A stretch of DNA of 64,000 nucleotides from contig OX442322.1 of the NCBI GenBank assembly GCA_949358305.1, positions 4,774,001-4,838,000 on the forward strand. Reading direction: 5' to 3'. Made by a program: the position numbers and the translations under genes. Under the pieces are notes generated by a model that searched no databases, was not told where the DNA came from, and was given only the letters and a program-made list of their open reading frames with translations. This document shows positions 28,888 through 38,537 of this stretch, piece after piece; the stretch's first letter is position 1, and each line of letters begins with the position of its first letter. Source of the stretch: Strigamia acuminata. Taxonomy: Eukaryota > Arthropoda > Chilopoda > Geophilomorpha > Linotaeniidae.

Positions 28888-29264
28888 TTCAATTTAGGAA
28901 AATGAAGTTTTTTGAGAGGTCTTTGTTTTCTCTTTGGGGAGAAGCAAAAAACACGTCTCGTCGTGTTAAAAACAGTCGGAAACTGGGCCCATCGACGCTG
29001 AGAATTGTGGGTCTCGAACGCGTCTCGTATTTTGCGAGATCCGCCGTGCTGGCAATGATGCTACGGGGTCGACCGCGTGGTTTCATTGTCACGTGGTCGC
29101 CCGATACGTCATAACTTCTCGTCTGTTAGTGGTGACTGCGACAATTCGTTGCGAAGTTTGGACTTAGCCAAATTTTCGCGTCTCAACATGTGCAGCAGCT
29201 CTCGTAAGTAAATCTTTTTATTTTACAAGGCCTCCGCTCCATGTTATCACATTTTCTTTTATTT
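28888..29264 (-). other. Pol-ORF3 spacer (GypB)
   Basis: About 380 bp lie between the Pol stop and the small exon. A GCTACGGGG block near 29060 recalls the stem-loop array of GypA, but only one unit is seen. No ORF is supported. Confidence 0.4.
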
Positions 29265-32200
29265 TTAGTTCTTCCCCACGACTTTGCCGTCCCGAATGAA
29301 CGGATTATTGCTTCGTCGTGGTCGAAGGTTGATTTTCGACGTGCTCGTAGATCGTGACTCTACTTGCTCGTTCATCTCCGATGTGTTGGCATTTTTCTCA
29401 TTATTAATTTTTTTATTTTCCATTTCAGAAGTACATTCTTCTGCTTCCTCCCTCTCCGAAATTGCTTGCTCCGGCTGAGTTGGAGCCTCGTCGGCTGGGG
29501 ATTCGGCGTCGAAGAATTCATCCTCGTTTTCCGCTATATTTTCAGCTTCATTTGTTTTTTGGAACGTGTCGACCACGGTGCCCCCTTGGCCGCTGTGTGT
29601 CTGACCTTCCAGCCAAATTTCCTGTGGAAATTCTGGCAGATATGGCCTTAAATCTCGGCCATGTATCGACTGAAAATTTTTGTTGTCCTCTAGGCGGCGT
29701 AGTTGGTATGCGTTGCCTCCGTGTTCGGCCACAATTACGTAGGGACCGTCCCTCTTGTCGGCTAAACCGGCGGCGATGCCCCTCGCTGCATTGGACAACG
29801 TGTGTGCCTCCTTCCACACTAGATCATTCACTTTAAAGTTCGCGAAAGCGAGATCGCCTTCTTTATCTGCGATTCTCTCTCTCATGTTGAAAATATGCGC
29901 CATCATATGCTGGTACGTGTCGGATATAGTCTGTTCCAACCGGCACACGTACTCATGTGGGCTCGACGGGTCTAATACGTTAACAGCTTCGGCAACGCGT
30001 GGGTCCCATGGCATCCTTAATTCGCGGGCGAAGTTGAGGTACGCCGGTGAGAATTCGCGTGTTCGTGACACGGTTGAGCGAATGCTGAAAGCGATTTCTC
30101 GCAGGTATTCGTCCCATCGATTGTGAATGTCGGTGAATACTGTCAGCGCATATTTTATATCTTTATTTAATCTCTCGACTGGGTTTGTCTGAGGATTATA
30201 TGTGGAGGTGTTCGATGCATCCATTCTAAATTTCCTACAGAAGTCCTTATATATTCTTGATCGGAATTGGGGGCCGTTATCCGAAATGAGTTTTCTGGGA
30301 AACCCAAATCGCATTGCCACGTCGTAAAGGCACTCGACTATGTTTTCAGCCGAGGGCTTCGCGAGGGCGTACAGCTCCGGCCATCGGGTGGCCACGTCCA
30401 TAATTACGAGAATATACATGTTCTTGTTTCCCGTTGTGGGCTTGGGGCCCATCAAGTCTATGCTTAAGCAGTCAAACGGTGCGTAGGGTCCGAGAGACAT
30501 GGCGTTTCTGGCCACTTTATCTCGCGGTCTGCACGCTTGGCACCGGGGGCAGTGTCGGATAAATTTCGTTATCTTTTGCCGCGCGCCCGGCCAGAAGAAA
30601 AGTTGTTTTACTCGATAAAGGGTCCTCGCCACGCCAGAATGGCTGGCGAGCGGGTGTCCGTGCATCAGCCACAACAGTCGGGTGTGCAGCGATGCCGGCA
30701 CGACCACTTTAACCGAGTTTCCCGCTCCGCTGAGGTCATCTTGAAACGTCGGGTGGTATTTTACCAGGAGTTCATCATCTATGAGGTAGCTTGTTGCTTC
30801 TTTGACGAACTGTTTCCGGCGGTGTGGGTTTGTCATCCCTTCCGGAAATTCGCCGTTCAGCAAATATTGCGTTATAATTTGACATTTTGTGTCTGCTGCC
30901 TGGTGTTCGACGAACTCACGTCTCGTGGGTGGAGCGTATTGTGTTTTTTCTTCAATTTTTGCTGTGAAGGCGCGTAGTAGTGTTTTGTGGGTTTCTCCGG
31001 GGGGCGGAGATTGAATTTCGGATGTTGAATTGTTTGTCCCAGCTGGCTGGTATGTTCGAGTCCAAAAACCACAAAACGTTCTATCTTCAGGCTCCATCAC
31101 TGGTAGCTCGTTCGCCTTTCGCAAACGCCATATTCTCCGTGGAGTCGGGCAGTACAAGAGGTGGGTGTCGTCCTCGCCGTCGTCGTCTGGTCCCTGGGGG
31201 TCAGAGGCTGGGGCTCTTGAGAGGGCGTCGGCCACATGATTGTACTTCCCGGGGCGGTACGTAATTGTTATATCGCACGCCATTAACTCCAGTTGCCATC
31301 TTGCGAGTCGGCCGGAAGGTTCCTTGAGCTTCATCAACCAGCTTAGTGCCTGGTGATCTGTCTGAACCTCGAAGTTCGTGTACTCCAGATAGTCGCGAAA
31401 TTTTCGAACTGCCCAAATTACGGCTAGGCATTCTAGTTCCGTTGCCGTGTAATTTTTCTCCGCGCCCTGTATTTTCCTGCTTATAAACATACAGGGTACT
31501 TCTTGCGAGATTCCGTTGTACACGTGGGTCTGCAGAAGGGCTGCACCCAGTCCGATTTTACTCGCGTCGGTGTGCAACACGAACGGTCGGTTTAGGTCCG
31601 GCAATGGCATCTTTTCGACGTCAGCCAGCATTTGCTTGATAGTGCTAAATGCGGCCTCGCACTGGACCGTCCACTCAAACTCTTTATCCGTTCGTAAGAG
31701 ATCTGTTATAGGCGCGGCCACCTCAGCCAGACCAGAGAGTAGTCGGCCGAAGAAATTGACCATGCCCATGAATCTTTGGACACCTTTTATATCTTCGGGG
31801 GCGGGGAATCCGTTTATTGCTTTGACCTTTTCGGGGTCAATCGCGATTCCCTCGACTCCTATTCGATATCCTAGGAAGGCAAGCTCTTTTCTGCAAAACT
31901 TGCTCTTCCCTGGATGGATGTGGAGTCCCGCCTTGGCTAGGCGAGAGACCACTCTGTCGATGTGGTCTATATGCTCTTCGAATGTGTCCGACGTTATTAT
32001 TATGTCGTCGAGATACGCCCACACGAAGTCGTGAAGCATATCTCCCAACACGCTTTCGATCAATTTCTGGAACGTGCTCGGGGCGTTTACAAGCCCGAAC
32101 GGCATCACGTTGAACATTAATCTTCCTATCGGGGAGTAGAAAGCCGTTTTTAGTTTGTCTTCTGGTTTTAGCTCCACTTGCCAATACCCCTTTGACAGAT

Positions 32201-33296
32201 CCATCGTGGTTACCCACTTGAACGGGCTCAGTTCCCGGAGGATCGAGTCTATAGACGGCATCTGAATCGGGTCTATAACTGTTATCGCATTCAGGGGGCG
32301 ATAATCAATGCATAGTCGAGGCTCCGAGCCTGGACGCATTACCAGGACGATCCGCATCGCGTATTCGCCCAGCGCTTGAGTTACTATGCCCTTGTCGAGC
32401 ATGTCTTGGCACATCTGCGTCACAATGTCTCTTTTCTGGGGGTTCATCCCCTTGTAAGGCACTCGAATCGGCTTGTCTGTGGTTAAGACTATTTCGTGGG
32501 TTGCTTCCGTCGTTCGACCAGGTGTCTTGGTCAGAATTCTTTCATGTTTTCGAAGCACTCGCCTTAGTAGCGATGCCTCGTTAACACGCAGTGCTGCCTC
32601 CTCGACCAGTGTGTCCACGACGTTACTCCTCTGTAATTCCAGAGTGAAGGCTGCGAAATCGTAATCTTGGACGAATTTTCGCAATCCTCTTCCGTATTCC
32701 TCTTTGTCCTTGGCTTCGTCCAGTAATTTTTGGGGAACTACGGGGACTGGCCGTTCTCCCTCGGGACTTATCCAGTTCCATGAACGGGTTATCGGGTTTG
32801 GCTGAATTTTCAGTTTTGCCATGATATCCATCCCTAAGAGGAATACTTTGTCGTGGGATGGCAAGACTATGAAGGGGTGGGACAGGTTCCCCCCCTTCCA
32901 GTCGATCATGATGCGAACTACGCCCCTCGGCTTGACGTAGCCGTTGGCGGTGAGCAATTCTACGTTCGCGTTCACTTGTGCCACCTTTTTTTCAATATCC
33001 AAGTCCTTTACTATATCTTCGGATATGAATGAACGATCTGCTCCTGAATCCAGCAGACCGAACAATTTTTGGTTTTCGATCTCCACTGGCAGCATACACA
33101 GAGTTTCGCAATGTGTTTTCGTGACATTGCAGTGAAAAACGCGTAATGTTTGGGGCTCAACCTCCAGATTGAACGGGAGGTCCGTCCAATCTATGTCGAC
33201 CTCCGGCTTCGTTCTCACTTGCATACTTGTCAGCGTCACTGTTTCTTCCTTCTTCGGAATGGTCTGCATGCGATCTTTGATCTGTGCTTCTGCCAA
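29265..33296 (-). CDS. pol: GypB Pol: protease, RT, RNase H, integrase
   Basis: This 1343-residue Ty3/Gypsy polyprotein is collinear with GypA Pol. Protease is LLDSGADRSFISEDIV. RT has LCIDYRPLNAI, MDLSKGYWQVEL and the YLDD box (FVWAYLDDIIITS). RNase H has HTDASKIGLGA, ELECLAVIWA and QTDHQALSW. Integrase has HPLASHSG with CPRCQAC, then SIDLMGPKP, SDNGPQF and NPVERLNKD, and a GPY/F module (DKRDGPYVIVAEHGG). The C-terminus NNPFIRDGKVVGKN is the conserved tail. There is no good ATG at the left edge of the frame. The frame continues upstream over the Gag stop as EINSASSAPAAEIKKKK, so a -1 frameshift product is the more likely form. Confidence 0.95.
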   Translation of the reverse strand: MAEAQIKDRMQTIPKKEETVTLTSMQVRTKPEVDIDWTDLPFNLEVEPQTLRVFHCNVTKTHCETLCMLPVEIENQKLFGLLDSGADRSFISEDIVKDLDIEKKVAQVNANVELLTANGYVKPRGVVRIMIDWKGGNLSHPFIVLPSHDKVFLLGMDIMAKLKIQPNPITRSWNWISPEGERPVPVVPQKLLDEAKDKEEYGRGLRKFVQDYDFAAFTLELQRSNVVDTLVEEAALRVNEASLLRRVLRKHERILTKTPGRTTEATHEIVLTTDKPIRVPYKGMNPQKRDIVTQMCQDMLDKGIVTQALGEYAMRIVLVMRPGSEPRLCIDYRPLNAITVIDPIQMPSIDSILRELSPFKWVTTMDLSKGYWQVELKPEDKLKTAFYSPIGRLMFNVMPFGLVNAPSTFQKLIESVLGDMLHDFVWAYLDDIIITSDTFEEHIDHIDRVVSRLAKAGLHIHPGKSKFCRKELAFLGYRIGVEGIAIDPEKVKAINGFPAPEDIKGVQRFMGMVNFFGRLLSGLAEVAAPITDLLRTDKEFEWTVQCEAAFSTIKQMLADVEKMPLPDLNRPFVLHTDASKIGLGAALLQTHVYNGISQEVPCMFISRKIQGAEKNYTATELECLAVIWAVRKFRDYLEYTNFEVQTDHQALSWLMKLKEPSGRLARWQLELMACDITITYRPGKYNHVADALSRAPASDPQGPDDDGEDDTHLLYCPTPRRIWRLRKANELPVMEPEDRTFCGFWTRTYQPAGTNNSTSEIQSPPPGETHKTLLRAFTAKIEEKTQYAPPTRREFVEHQAADTKCQIITQYLLNGEFPEGMTNPHRRKQFVKEATSYLIDDELLVKYHPTFQDDLSGAGNSVKVVVPASLHTRLLWLMHGHPLASHSGVARTLYRVKQLFFWPGARQKITKFIRHCPRCQACRPRDKVARNAMSLGPYAPFDCLSIDLMGPKPTTGNKNMYILVIMDVATRWPELYALAKPSAENIVECLYDVAMRFGFPRKLISDNGPQFRSRIYKDFCRKFRMDASNTSTYNPQTNPVERLNKDIKYALTVFTDIHNRWDEYLREIAFSIRSTVSRTREFSPAYLNFARELRMPWDPRVAEAVNVLDPSSPHEYVCRLEQTISDTYQHMMAHIFNMRERIADKEGDLAFANFKVNDLVWKEAHTLSNAARGIAAGLADKRDGPYVIVAEHGGNAYQLRRLEDNKNFQSIHGRDLRPYLPEFPQEIWLEGQTHSGQGGTVVDTFQKTNEAENIAENEDEFFDAESPADEAPTQPEQAISEREEAEECTSEMENKKINNEKNANTSEMNEQVESRSTSTSKINLRPRRSNNPFIRDGKVVGKN

Positions 33297-33367
33297 GGCA
33301 TGACCTGCGGGTCCAGTGTGATATTTCTTCTTTTTAATTTCCGCGGCTGGCGCAGACGAAGCTGAAT

Positions 33368-36300
33368 TTATTTCGGCGACGCCTGCGCTTGGGAGTTTTT
33401 TGCTAGATTAGTATTTAACTCCATCATCATTTTCATCAAGGTTTGCATGATGCCTTTTTCTTTGACGGTTTTTTCGCATTTGTCGGAGTAGTGACCGTAT
33501 TCTCCGCAGCTGTAACATTTGATGTTACTTTTATCCCCTGTGGGAGTGAATCCCGGTTTTTTCGGGACGAAGGGCGTCGGGAATCGTCTTTTTCCTCCCA
33601 ATGCCCCTCTCGCTTTTGTTGCCTGCACGTGTGCTCTGAATTGTGCGATTGCTAAGGCCCGGTGTGCATGGTGCAAATAGGGACCTTGATCGTCGCATCC
33701 CGTCGACAAGTTTTCGAGGTGCTCATTTAGGGCTTCCTCGTCGCTTGATGCTGGCTCCTCTTCTTTAGCCGTGGCGAGAGGTGTTGTCTCTTCGACTTTC
33801 TCCATCTGGGTGGAGTCCGTCGAGGTCACCTGCATCGCCGTTGCTGCCGGTGCTTTCTTTGGGGCAGCTATCGGGTTGGCTGGAAGAATACTGCCTGCTT
33901 TAGGCGTCAGCATTCGTCCGAAGGATGCTTCGGTGAGACTCATTATGCCGCTCAAATATTCACTTGGCCTCATTAATTTCTCTGAGGTCTTGTGACGTTC
34001 GGCGCTCGTCTGCAACCGTTTCTCGTGCGCGTCAGCTTCCTCCGGGGGCAGAGTGGCGTAATACCGCTGTTCTATTTCTAACGTGTTTGTTAGAAGATAG
34101 TTACTGACATCTTGGTAATCGCCAGTGCGGGGTGCACGCATGTCTAGCAGAATTCTTTGCGAGTGGGCCGATAATCCTCCGTAAAAGATCATCGTAAAAC
34201 CAGCGGGGTTTATTTCGTACGGCGCTCTTGCAAACAGGAGTTTCGCTCGGGCGTCGTAGTCGGCTAATGTTTCTCCTGGGGCTTGCCGTAGACCACGTAA
34301 TTTGTTACTGATCTCGTCTGGAGTCTCGCCGTATCGGAGATCGAAACGGACGAGAAAATCGTCCCAGGTTGGGTTTTTCAGTCCCTGATACCATTCTCGA
34401 GCTGACCCCGTGGTTAGCTCCACTAGCCCGTGGGTTAGCATGTCGGCGACGGTGGCTTTTGTCGCTTTCTTGATACGCATTACTTCGTCCAGGAAGCGGT
34501 CTCCGGCCTTCCACGAACCGTCAAATCGCGTTTGAATATAGTGTTGCCAGCGGATGTTACCCGTGGCTTCACTGCTTGGTTCGTTTCGTACGCCATATTT
34601 GCGCTTAACCCTCTCTCCAGCGCGATTATGTTCGTCGCCTGGATGGCCTAGATCGATTCCTTCTCTTCTGAAAGAGTTCAGCAGGGCTCGGCCTAGCTCA
34701 GACATCGTGTAATGTCGGCCAGATGAGTCCTGAAAGTTCCCTTCCTCTGAACGAGGGTTGGAGCTCCGGGAAGAGCGGTCTGAAGCATTCGGCCGGTTCG
34801 ACCGGTGCCCATCGCTGTCTTCTTGACTCCTTCCTGTAGACGGTCGACTCGGATGGTCGTCGTCCGACGAATCGGAGGGCTCGGAGGGATCTCCTTGGGG
34901 GTGAAACCTCGGCCCTCTCGGTGGGGTCTCTCCGCCAGCCTTCTTCTGTTTCGAGCCTCCGGATGGCGGCGGCTCCCCTCCGTCGTTGTTCTCGTAAAAA
35001 GAATGCCATCTGTTTTCCTCGCTTTCGGGGCGTTCCCGATTTTTATTTGCGTTTTTCTTTTCGAGTAACGCGTCGATGGCTGCTCCCGTCTCGGATCTTT
35101 TTGAGGGGTGACGGTCCTTTGTTTTTGGGACCGACTCGTCTCTCTTTTGAGATTTCCCCCTTTTCGCCGTTTTTGCCGGCTTTGTTGCACCTTCTCCTGT
35201 GTCGGTATCAGAGCCGCTGGGGGGTTCTGGTTTCCGTTTCAGGTTTTCTTCATTTTTCTTCCTGTCCGAGACGTCTTGTGCGTACTCTTTCTGGAACTTT
35301 TCTGTCTCCTTCTCCCAGTTTTCGGCTTCCCATCTTTTTTGCTCATCTATTATAGCTTGTTTCTTCGCTTTGTACTCTTCGGTCCATCTGACTCGATCCC
35401 ACTCTTCTTTCTCTTTCAGAAACTGTTCTTTTTCTTTTCTGGCTTCCTCTTCTCTCAACCTCTCGCGATGTTGTTCTTCCCATTTCTGATGTTGTAGAAT
35501 GGCCTCTTTTCGCAACATTTGTAGTTTTTCTGTTTTTCTTTGAGCTATTAGCGCTTGAAATTGGTCCTCGTACTCTTGAGCTTCTCGATGTCGCCCTTCT
35601 ACTGTTGCGTTCCATTCTTTTCGAATTTTAGCTTCTCGTTCTTCCCTCATTTTTTGGACCAGTTTCTCTGTTCTCTCGGTGGTTCTTCTCTCGCGTTGCT
35701 CCCTTTCTTCCTCTTCCTTCCAGAGTTCTCGCCGCTCTGCGCTCAGCCTTCGTTGGCGACTAGTCGCTTCTTGTCTGGCTTCCTCGCGGGCCTTCTCTCT
35801 GGATTCGTGAAGTGTTCGGTTGGGGTCTGGCGCGAAACCTCCGGTGTCACTGGGCGTTACCTGGGGCATGGGCGTCTCCGCTGCTGGTCTTGCGACCGGC
35901 GTCGGGGCTTGTGCCGCACAGATAGCGTCAGTGAGTAGGGTAATCGATTCCCAGACTGACGTTCCTACTGGAATGTCTATCATCGCTTTCAGTTGGGCAG
36001 CTTGCCGTGTCAACCGAATTAGGTGAGATACCTCGAAGGAAACAACCGCAGGACTCGCCGTAACTCGGGGGGTTATCGGGGTCCCGCCGTCGTTTTTTCG
36101 TGGGGTTTGCTCCACGGACGTCTGAGCCGTGGGTGGCGATGGGTTCGTGCCGACCGTGACCGTTATTTTCGGAGCTTCATTCGTCTCCTCGGTCATCAAT
36201 ATCGATACTCGTCCTGGCGATACGTCGCGAATTTCTTCTCGATTTTCTATGGCTTCCGGATCGGTATCCTCGAAGGGTTGCATATTCAAGGGAACCCGCT

Positions 36301-36508
36301 CTCGCTCTGGCCCGTCTAGGGCCGCGAGCGATGCAGCTTGCTCCTCTTTCTGCGCCTTCGCTCTCCTTTTATTCGCTCGGGCTTTCGCCTTTGCGGACAT
36401 TTCAGGGACGGGACCATCCGATCTCAGGTGGTAGTCGGAGGTCCTTTTTCCCTTCTCGGGCATTCTCTGCTCGGTTTCAGACGTGGATTGCTCGTCTTTG
36501 TCTGACAT
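33368..36508 (-). CDS. gag: GypB Gag with long coiled-coil-like helix and zinc knuckle
   Basis: This 1046-residue protein starts MSDKDEQSTSETEQ. Residues about 235-410 are almost entirely Glu, Arg, Lys, Gln and Trp in a helical, coiled-coil or single-alpha-helix pattern (REKAREEARQEATSRQRR and onward). A Ser/Arg/Pro-rich linker follows. The capsid-like part from about 652 (IRWQHYIQTRFDGSWKAGD, GSAREWYQGLKN, DLRYGE) is close to GypA. The nucleocapsid knuckle is CYSCGEYGHYSDKC near 1000. The shared capsid with an unrelated N-terminal half shows modular replacement between sibling elements. The Gag stop overlaps the -1 frame that leads to Pol. Confidence 0.93.
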   Translation of the reverse strand: MSDKDEQSTSETEQRMPEKGKRTSDYHLRSDGPVPEMSAKAKARANKRRAKAQKEEQAASLAALDGPERERVPLNMQPFEDTDPEAIENREEIRDVSPGRVSILMTEETNEAPKITVTVGTNPSPPTAQTSVEQTPRKNDGGTPITPRVTASPAVVSFEVSHLIRLTRQAAQLKAMIDIPVGTSVWESITLLTDAICAAQAPTPVARPAAETPMPQVTPSDTGGFAPDPNRTLHESREKAREEARQEATSRQRRLSAERRELWKEEEEREQRERRTTERTEKLVQKMREEREAKIRKEWNATVEGRHREAQEYEDQFQALIAQRKTEKLQMLRKEAILQHQKWEEQHRERLREEEARKEKEQFLKEKEEWDRVRWTEEYKAKKQAIIDEQKRWEAENWEKETEKFQKEYAQDVSDRKKNEENLKRKPEPPSGSDTDTGEGATKPAKTAKRGKSQKRDESVPKTKDRHPSKRSETGAAIDALLEKKNANKNRERPESEENRWHSFYENNDGGEPPPSGGSKQKKAGGETPPRGPRFHPQGDPSEPSDSSDDDHPSRPSTGRSQEDSDGHRSNRPNASDRSSRSSNPRSEEGNFQDSSGRHYTMSELGRALLNSFRREGIDLGHPGDEHNRAGERVKRKYGVRNEPSSEATGNIRWQHYIQTRFDGSWKAGDRFLDEVMRIKKATKATVADMLTHGLVELTTGSAREWYQGLKNPTWDDFLVRFDLRYGETPDEISNKLRGLRQAPGETLADYDARAKLLFARAPYEINPAGFTMIFYGGLSAHSQRILLDMRAPRTGDYQDVSNYLLTNTLEIEQRYYATLPPEEADAHEKRLQTSAERHKTSEKLMRPSEYLSGIMSLTEASFGRMLTPKAGSILPANPIAAPKKAPAATAMQVTSTDSTQMEKVEETTPLATAKEEEPASSDEEALNEHLENLSTGCDDQGPYLHHAHRALAIAQFRAHVQATKARGALGGKRRFPTPFVPKKPGFTPTGDKSNIKCYSCGEYGHYSDKCEKTVKEKGIMQTLMKMMMELNTNLAKNSQAQASPK

Positions 36509-36581
36509 TTTCTTTCGGTAATTCTACGATTTGGGTTATCTTATTGAGAGATCACAAGTTCAGATTTGAGATTTATTTCTA

Positions 36582-36600
36582 AATCCCGGACAGGCCCCCA
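36582..36600 (-). other. Primer-binding site of GypB (tRNA-Pro-like)
   Basis: AATCCCGGACAGGCCCCCA on the plus strand is two bases from the LTR. It is essentially identical to the GypA site. Confidence 0.6.
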
Positions 36601-36602
36601 CG

Positions 36603-37422
36603 TGTCGCGTCCTACTTGGTATAGGTTTAAATAGCGCTAACGTGTAATACTTTACCTGTGATCAATTATGTAAATACCCAAATGAATACCAAATGTATGT
36701 AAATAAACAGGTAATTTATTCACCAGGCTTTATGCCTTTAAAATACACTCAGTACTAATTCTAGAGTCGACGTGGTCAGCGTCGAACAAAGGATTTCTCA
36801 AGATGGCGTCGTCGATTCCGCGTGGTCGGCGGAACAAAGGCGGCGTCTCGAGTTGTCGTTAATTCGTCACGGATTCGTCTTCACGGACGCGGTGGAATGC
36901 TCTTTCGAGTCTTCTATCCGTGCCTGTTGTCTAGGGTTTGTTTAGCGTCGCAGAGGCCTCGTCTAGGAACTTTGGGGTTCCCTACAAAGCACTCGGACAC
37001 TTACTTCGGCGAATAATCGTTTGGGCGATTATTCTGGGTGATTTCACAAGGGCTATTCTCGTGCTTTCGCAGGAATAGCTCGCAAGTGACTTCGTGAGAG
37101 TTACAGTTTGCACTTTACTCAGCGATCCTCGATCAATCCTAACTTGTAGTTGAAGTTGGCCTGACGGTGAGGTAGTTGCTGTGTTCTTGGTGTCGTTTGT
37201 GTAAGTTCTGTCTTTAGGCGGGAAACACAGCCTTTTATGCAGTGGGGTGAAGGGCCGGCGATCAACCAATGGGGGCTGACCACCAGCCGCTTCCTCCCCC
37301 TCGGGGCACACACCTGCCATGGGGAGGTGGAGCCAACTCGGGGGGGAACGACTCTTTAATCATAGTGACTCATAGGACAAGTATCCGCCCTGGGGGGACA
37401 CTTATCCAACTGGGTCACCACA
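36603..37422 (-). repeat. 5' LTR of GypB (820 bp)
   Basis: It has the same length as the 3' copy and is identical by eye. CAAGATGGCG is at 36799-36808. It is followed by the TACT duplication. Confidence 0.95.
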
Positions 37423-37849
37423 TACTATTTCTAGCTGGTGTGCTAAAATAGTGTGGTAATCTTATCTCGCAGGTTACTCTGCGGAGTTTGACACTGACCA
37501 AACGTACTCACGGTAAATTGTCCTTTGTCCTCGGTCAATCCCAGTATATTTACTTGGGCCTGATCTTGTAGGACGACGGGTTTACGTGTGTTTCTCGTTT
37601 GATGGTTGTGTTGGTTCTGCCCGCTCAGTGCAAGGCACATTCCTTTGCACAAAGCGGGGTTGACAGGTGACCGGAATCACCCAATGGTGGGGTGGACGAG
37701 CCATCCCCACTCCCTCAGGGCAGACGCCTGTCCATTGACTAGATGTCAATGCACTGAGGGAAGGGAGACGCGCTTGCGGCTCCCCTTACACCCGAAACGA
37801 GGTCACGAGAGAAACTCTTCGTTGACCCCGGTCCAGTCGGGTCACAACA
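37423..37849 (-). repeat. 5' LTR of GypA, outer part
   Basis: It matches 12074-12500 of the 3' LTR and ends at the GTGT duplication (37850-37853). On the minus strand this is the beginning of the element. Confidence 0.92.
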
Positions 37850-37853
37850 GTGT

Positions 37854-38537
37854 GAACACGGAAAAGCGAGGAGAATCGTCTGCAACACGTCGTAGGATTA
37901 TTTCCACGTGGGATTTCGTCGATTGGACGATCTACGAGGTTGCAACAAACGTTTCAGCGACGTTTCGGGATTTTTGGCGAACATTACGAGATTTTTGGAC
38001 GCGTTTCGTGCGACGGGCACAAACGCATCACGGATTAGCCCGGGACGGGTATCTGTGCAACGAAGGGACCGGATAAGTCTTGTGCCAGGTGCACAAGTGA
38101 ATTGCAACGATTCGGATCGACGTTTTAACGGCGTCTACGTGGGATTTTGCGACGCGAAAATCCCGCAAACAAGAAGACAACTTGCCAGCAAAGTGTTATT
38201 GTTTATTTTCTGGGTTGTCGTGAAACTTTGTATAGTTTATAAGTTTTTGTTTGGGCCTATTAGTGTATTCTGCACCCTTTTGGGTAGTCACCCAAGTGCA
38301 GTCTTATTTCGGTTTGGGCTTGTCCGTGGTACAAGGTAGCCGTCCCGCGCCACCAGGTTGGCGGTCGGAAGCTATCAGGGCGACCAAACTCGAGTATTGA
38401 TCCTTCTTATAAGGATTTTCCCGGGAGGATTGTTATTTTTCTCCTTCATTTTGGTTGGGGAAAATTGTGTTTTTGTGAATTTTCCAAAGTGGAAAAGTGT
38501 ATTTATTTGTGCAAAGTGCTGCAAATAATCAGTGAAA
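37854..38537 (+). other. CopG leader, second part
   Basis: It continues the leader interrupted by GypA and is homologous in inverted orientation to the CopD leader (about 52605-53240). Shared blocks include CCGGGACGGGTATCTGTGC and the AT-rich stretch just before the ORF (GGAAAATTGTGTTTTTGTG). No supported ORF is seen. Confidence 0.75.

Larger units (their letters stand above)
24558..37422 (-). mobile_element. GypB: intact Gypsy nested in the GypA 5' LTR
   Basis: The element is 12,865 bp with 820-bp LTRs that look identical by eye. It is flanked by TACT duplications (24554-24557 and 37423-37426) that reconstruct the uninterrupted GypA LTR. It has the same layout as GypA, with Gag, Pol, a small exon, ORF3 and the same primer-binding site. 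The LTR interior, Gag N-terminus and ORF3 are strongly diverged. All long ORFs are open, which makes it the youngest layer of this stack and a candidate active copy. Confidence 0.95.
11485..37849 (-). mobile_element. GypA: large three-ORF Gypsy retrotransposon, apparently intact
   Basis: About 13.5 kb remain without the nested GypB. The order on the minus strand is 5' LTR (37849-37423 plus 24557-23965), tRNA-Pro-like primer-binding site, Gag, Pol, small exon, ORF3, polypurine tract, 3' LTR (12500-11485). The flanking duplication is GTGT. The 1016-bp LTRs look identical by eye and all three long ORFs are open, so it inserted recently. Gag is unusually large with an Arg-rich segment, and ORF3 is not an envelope. 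Confidence 0.92.
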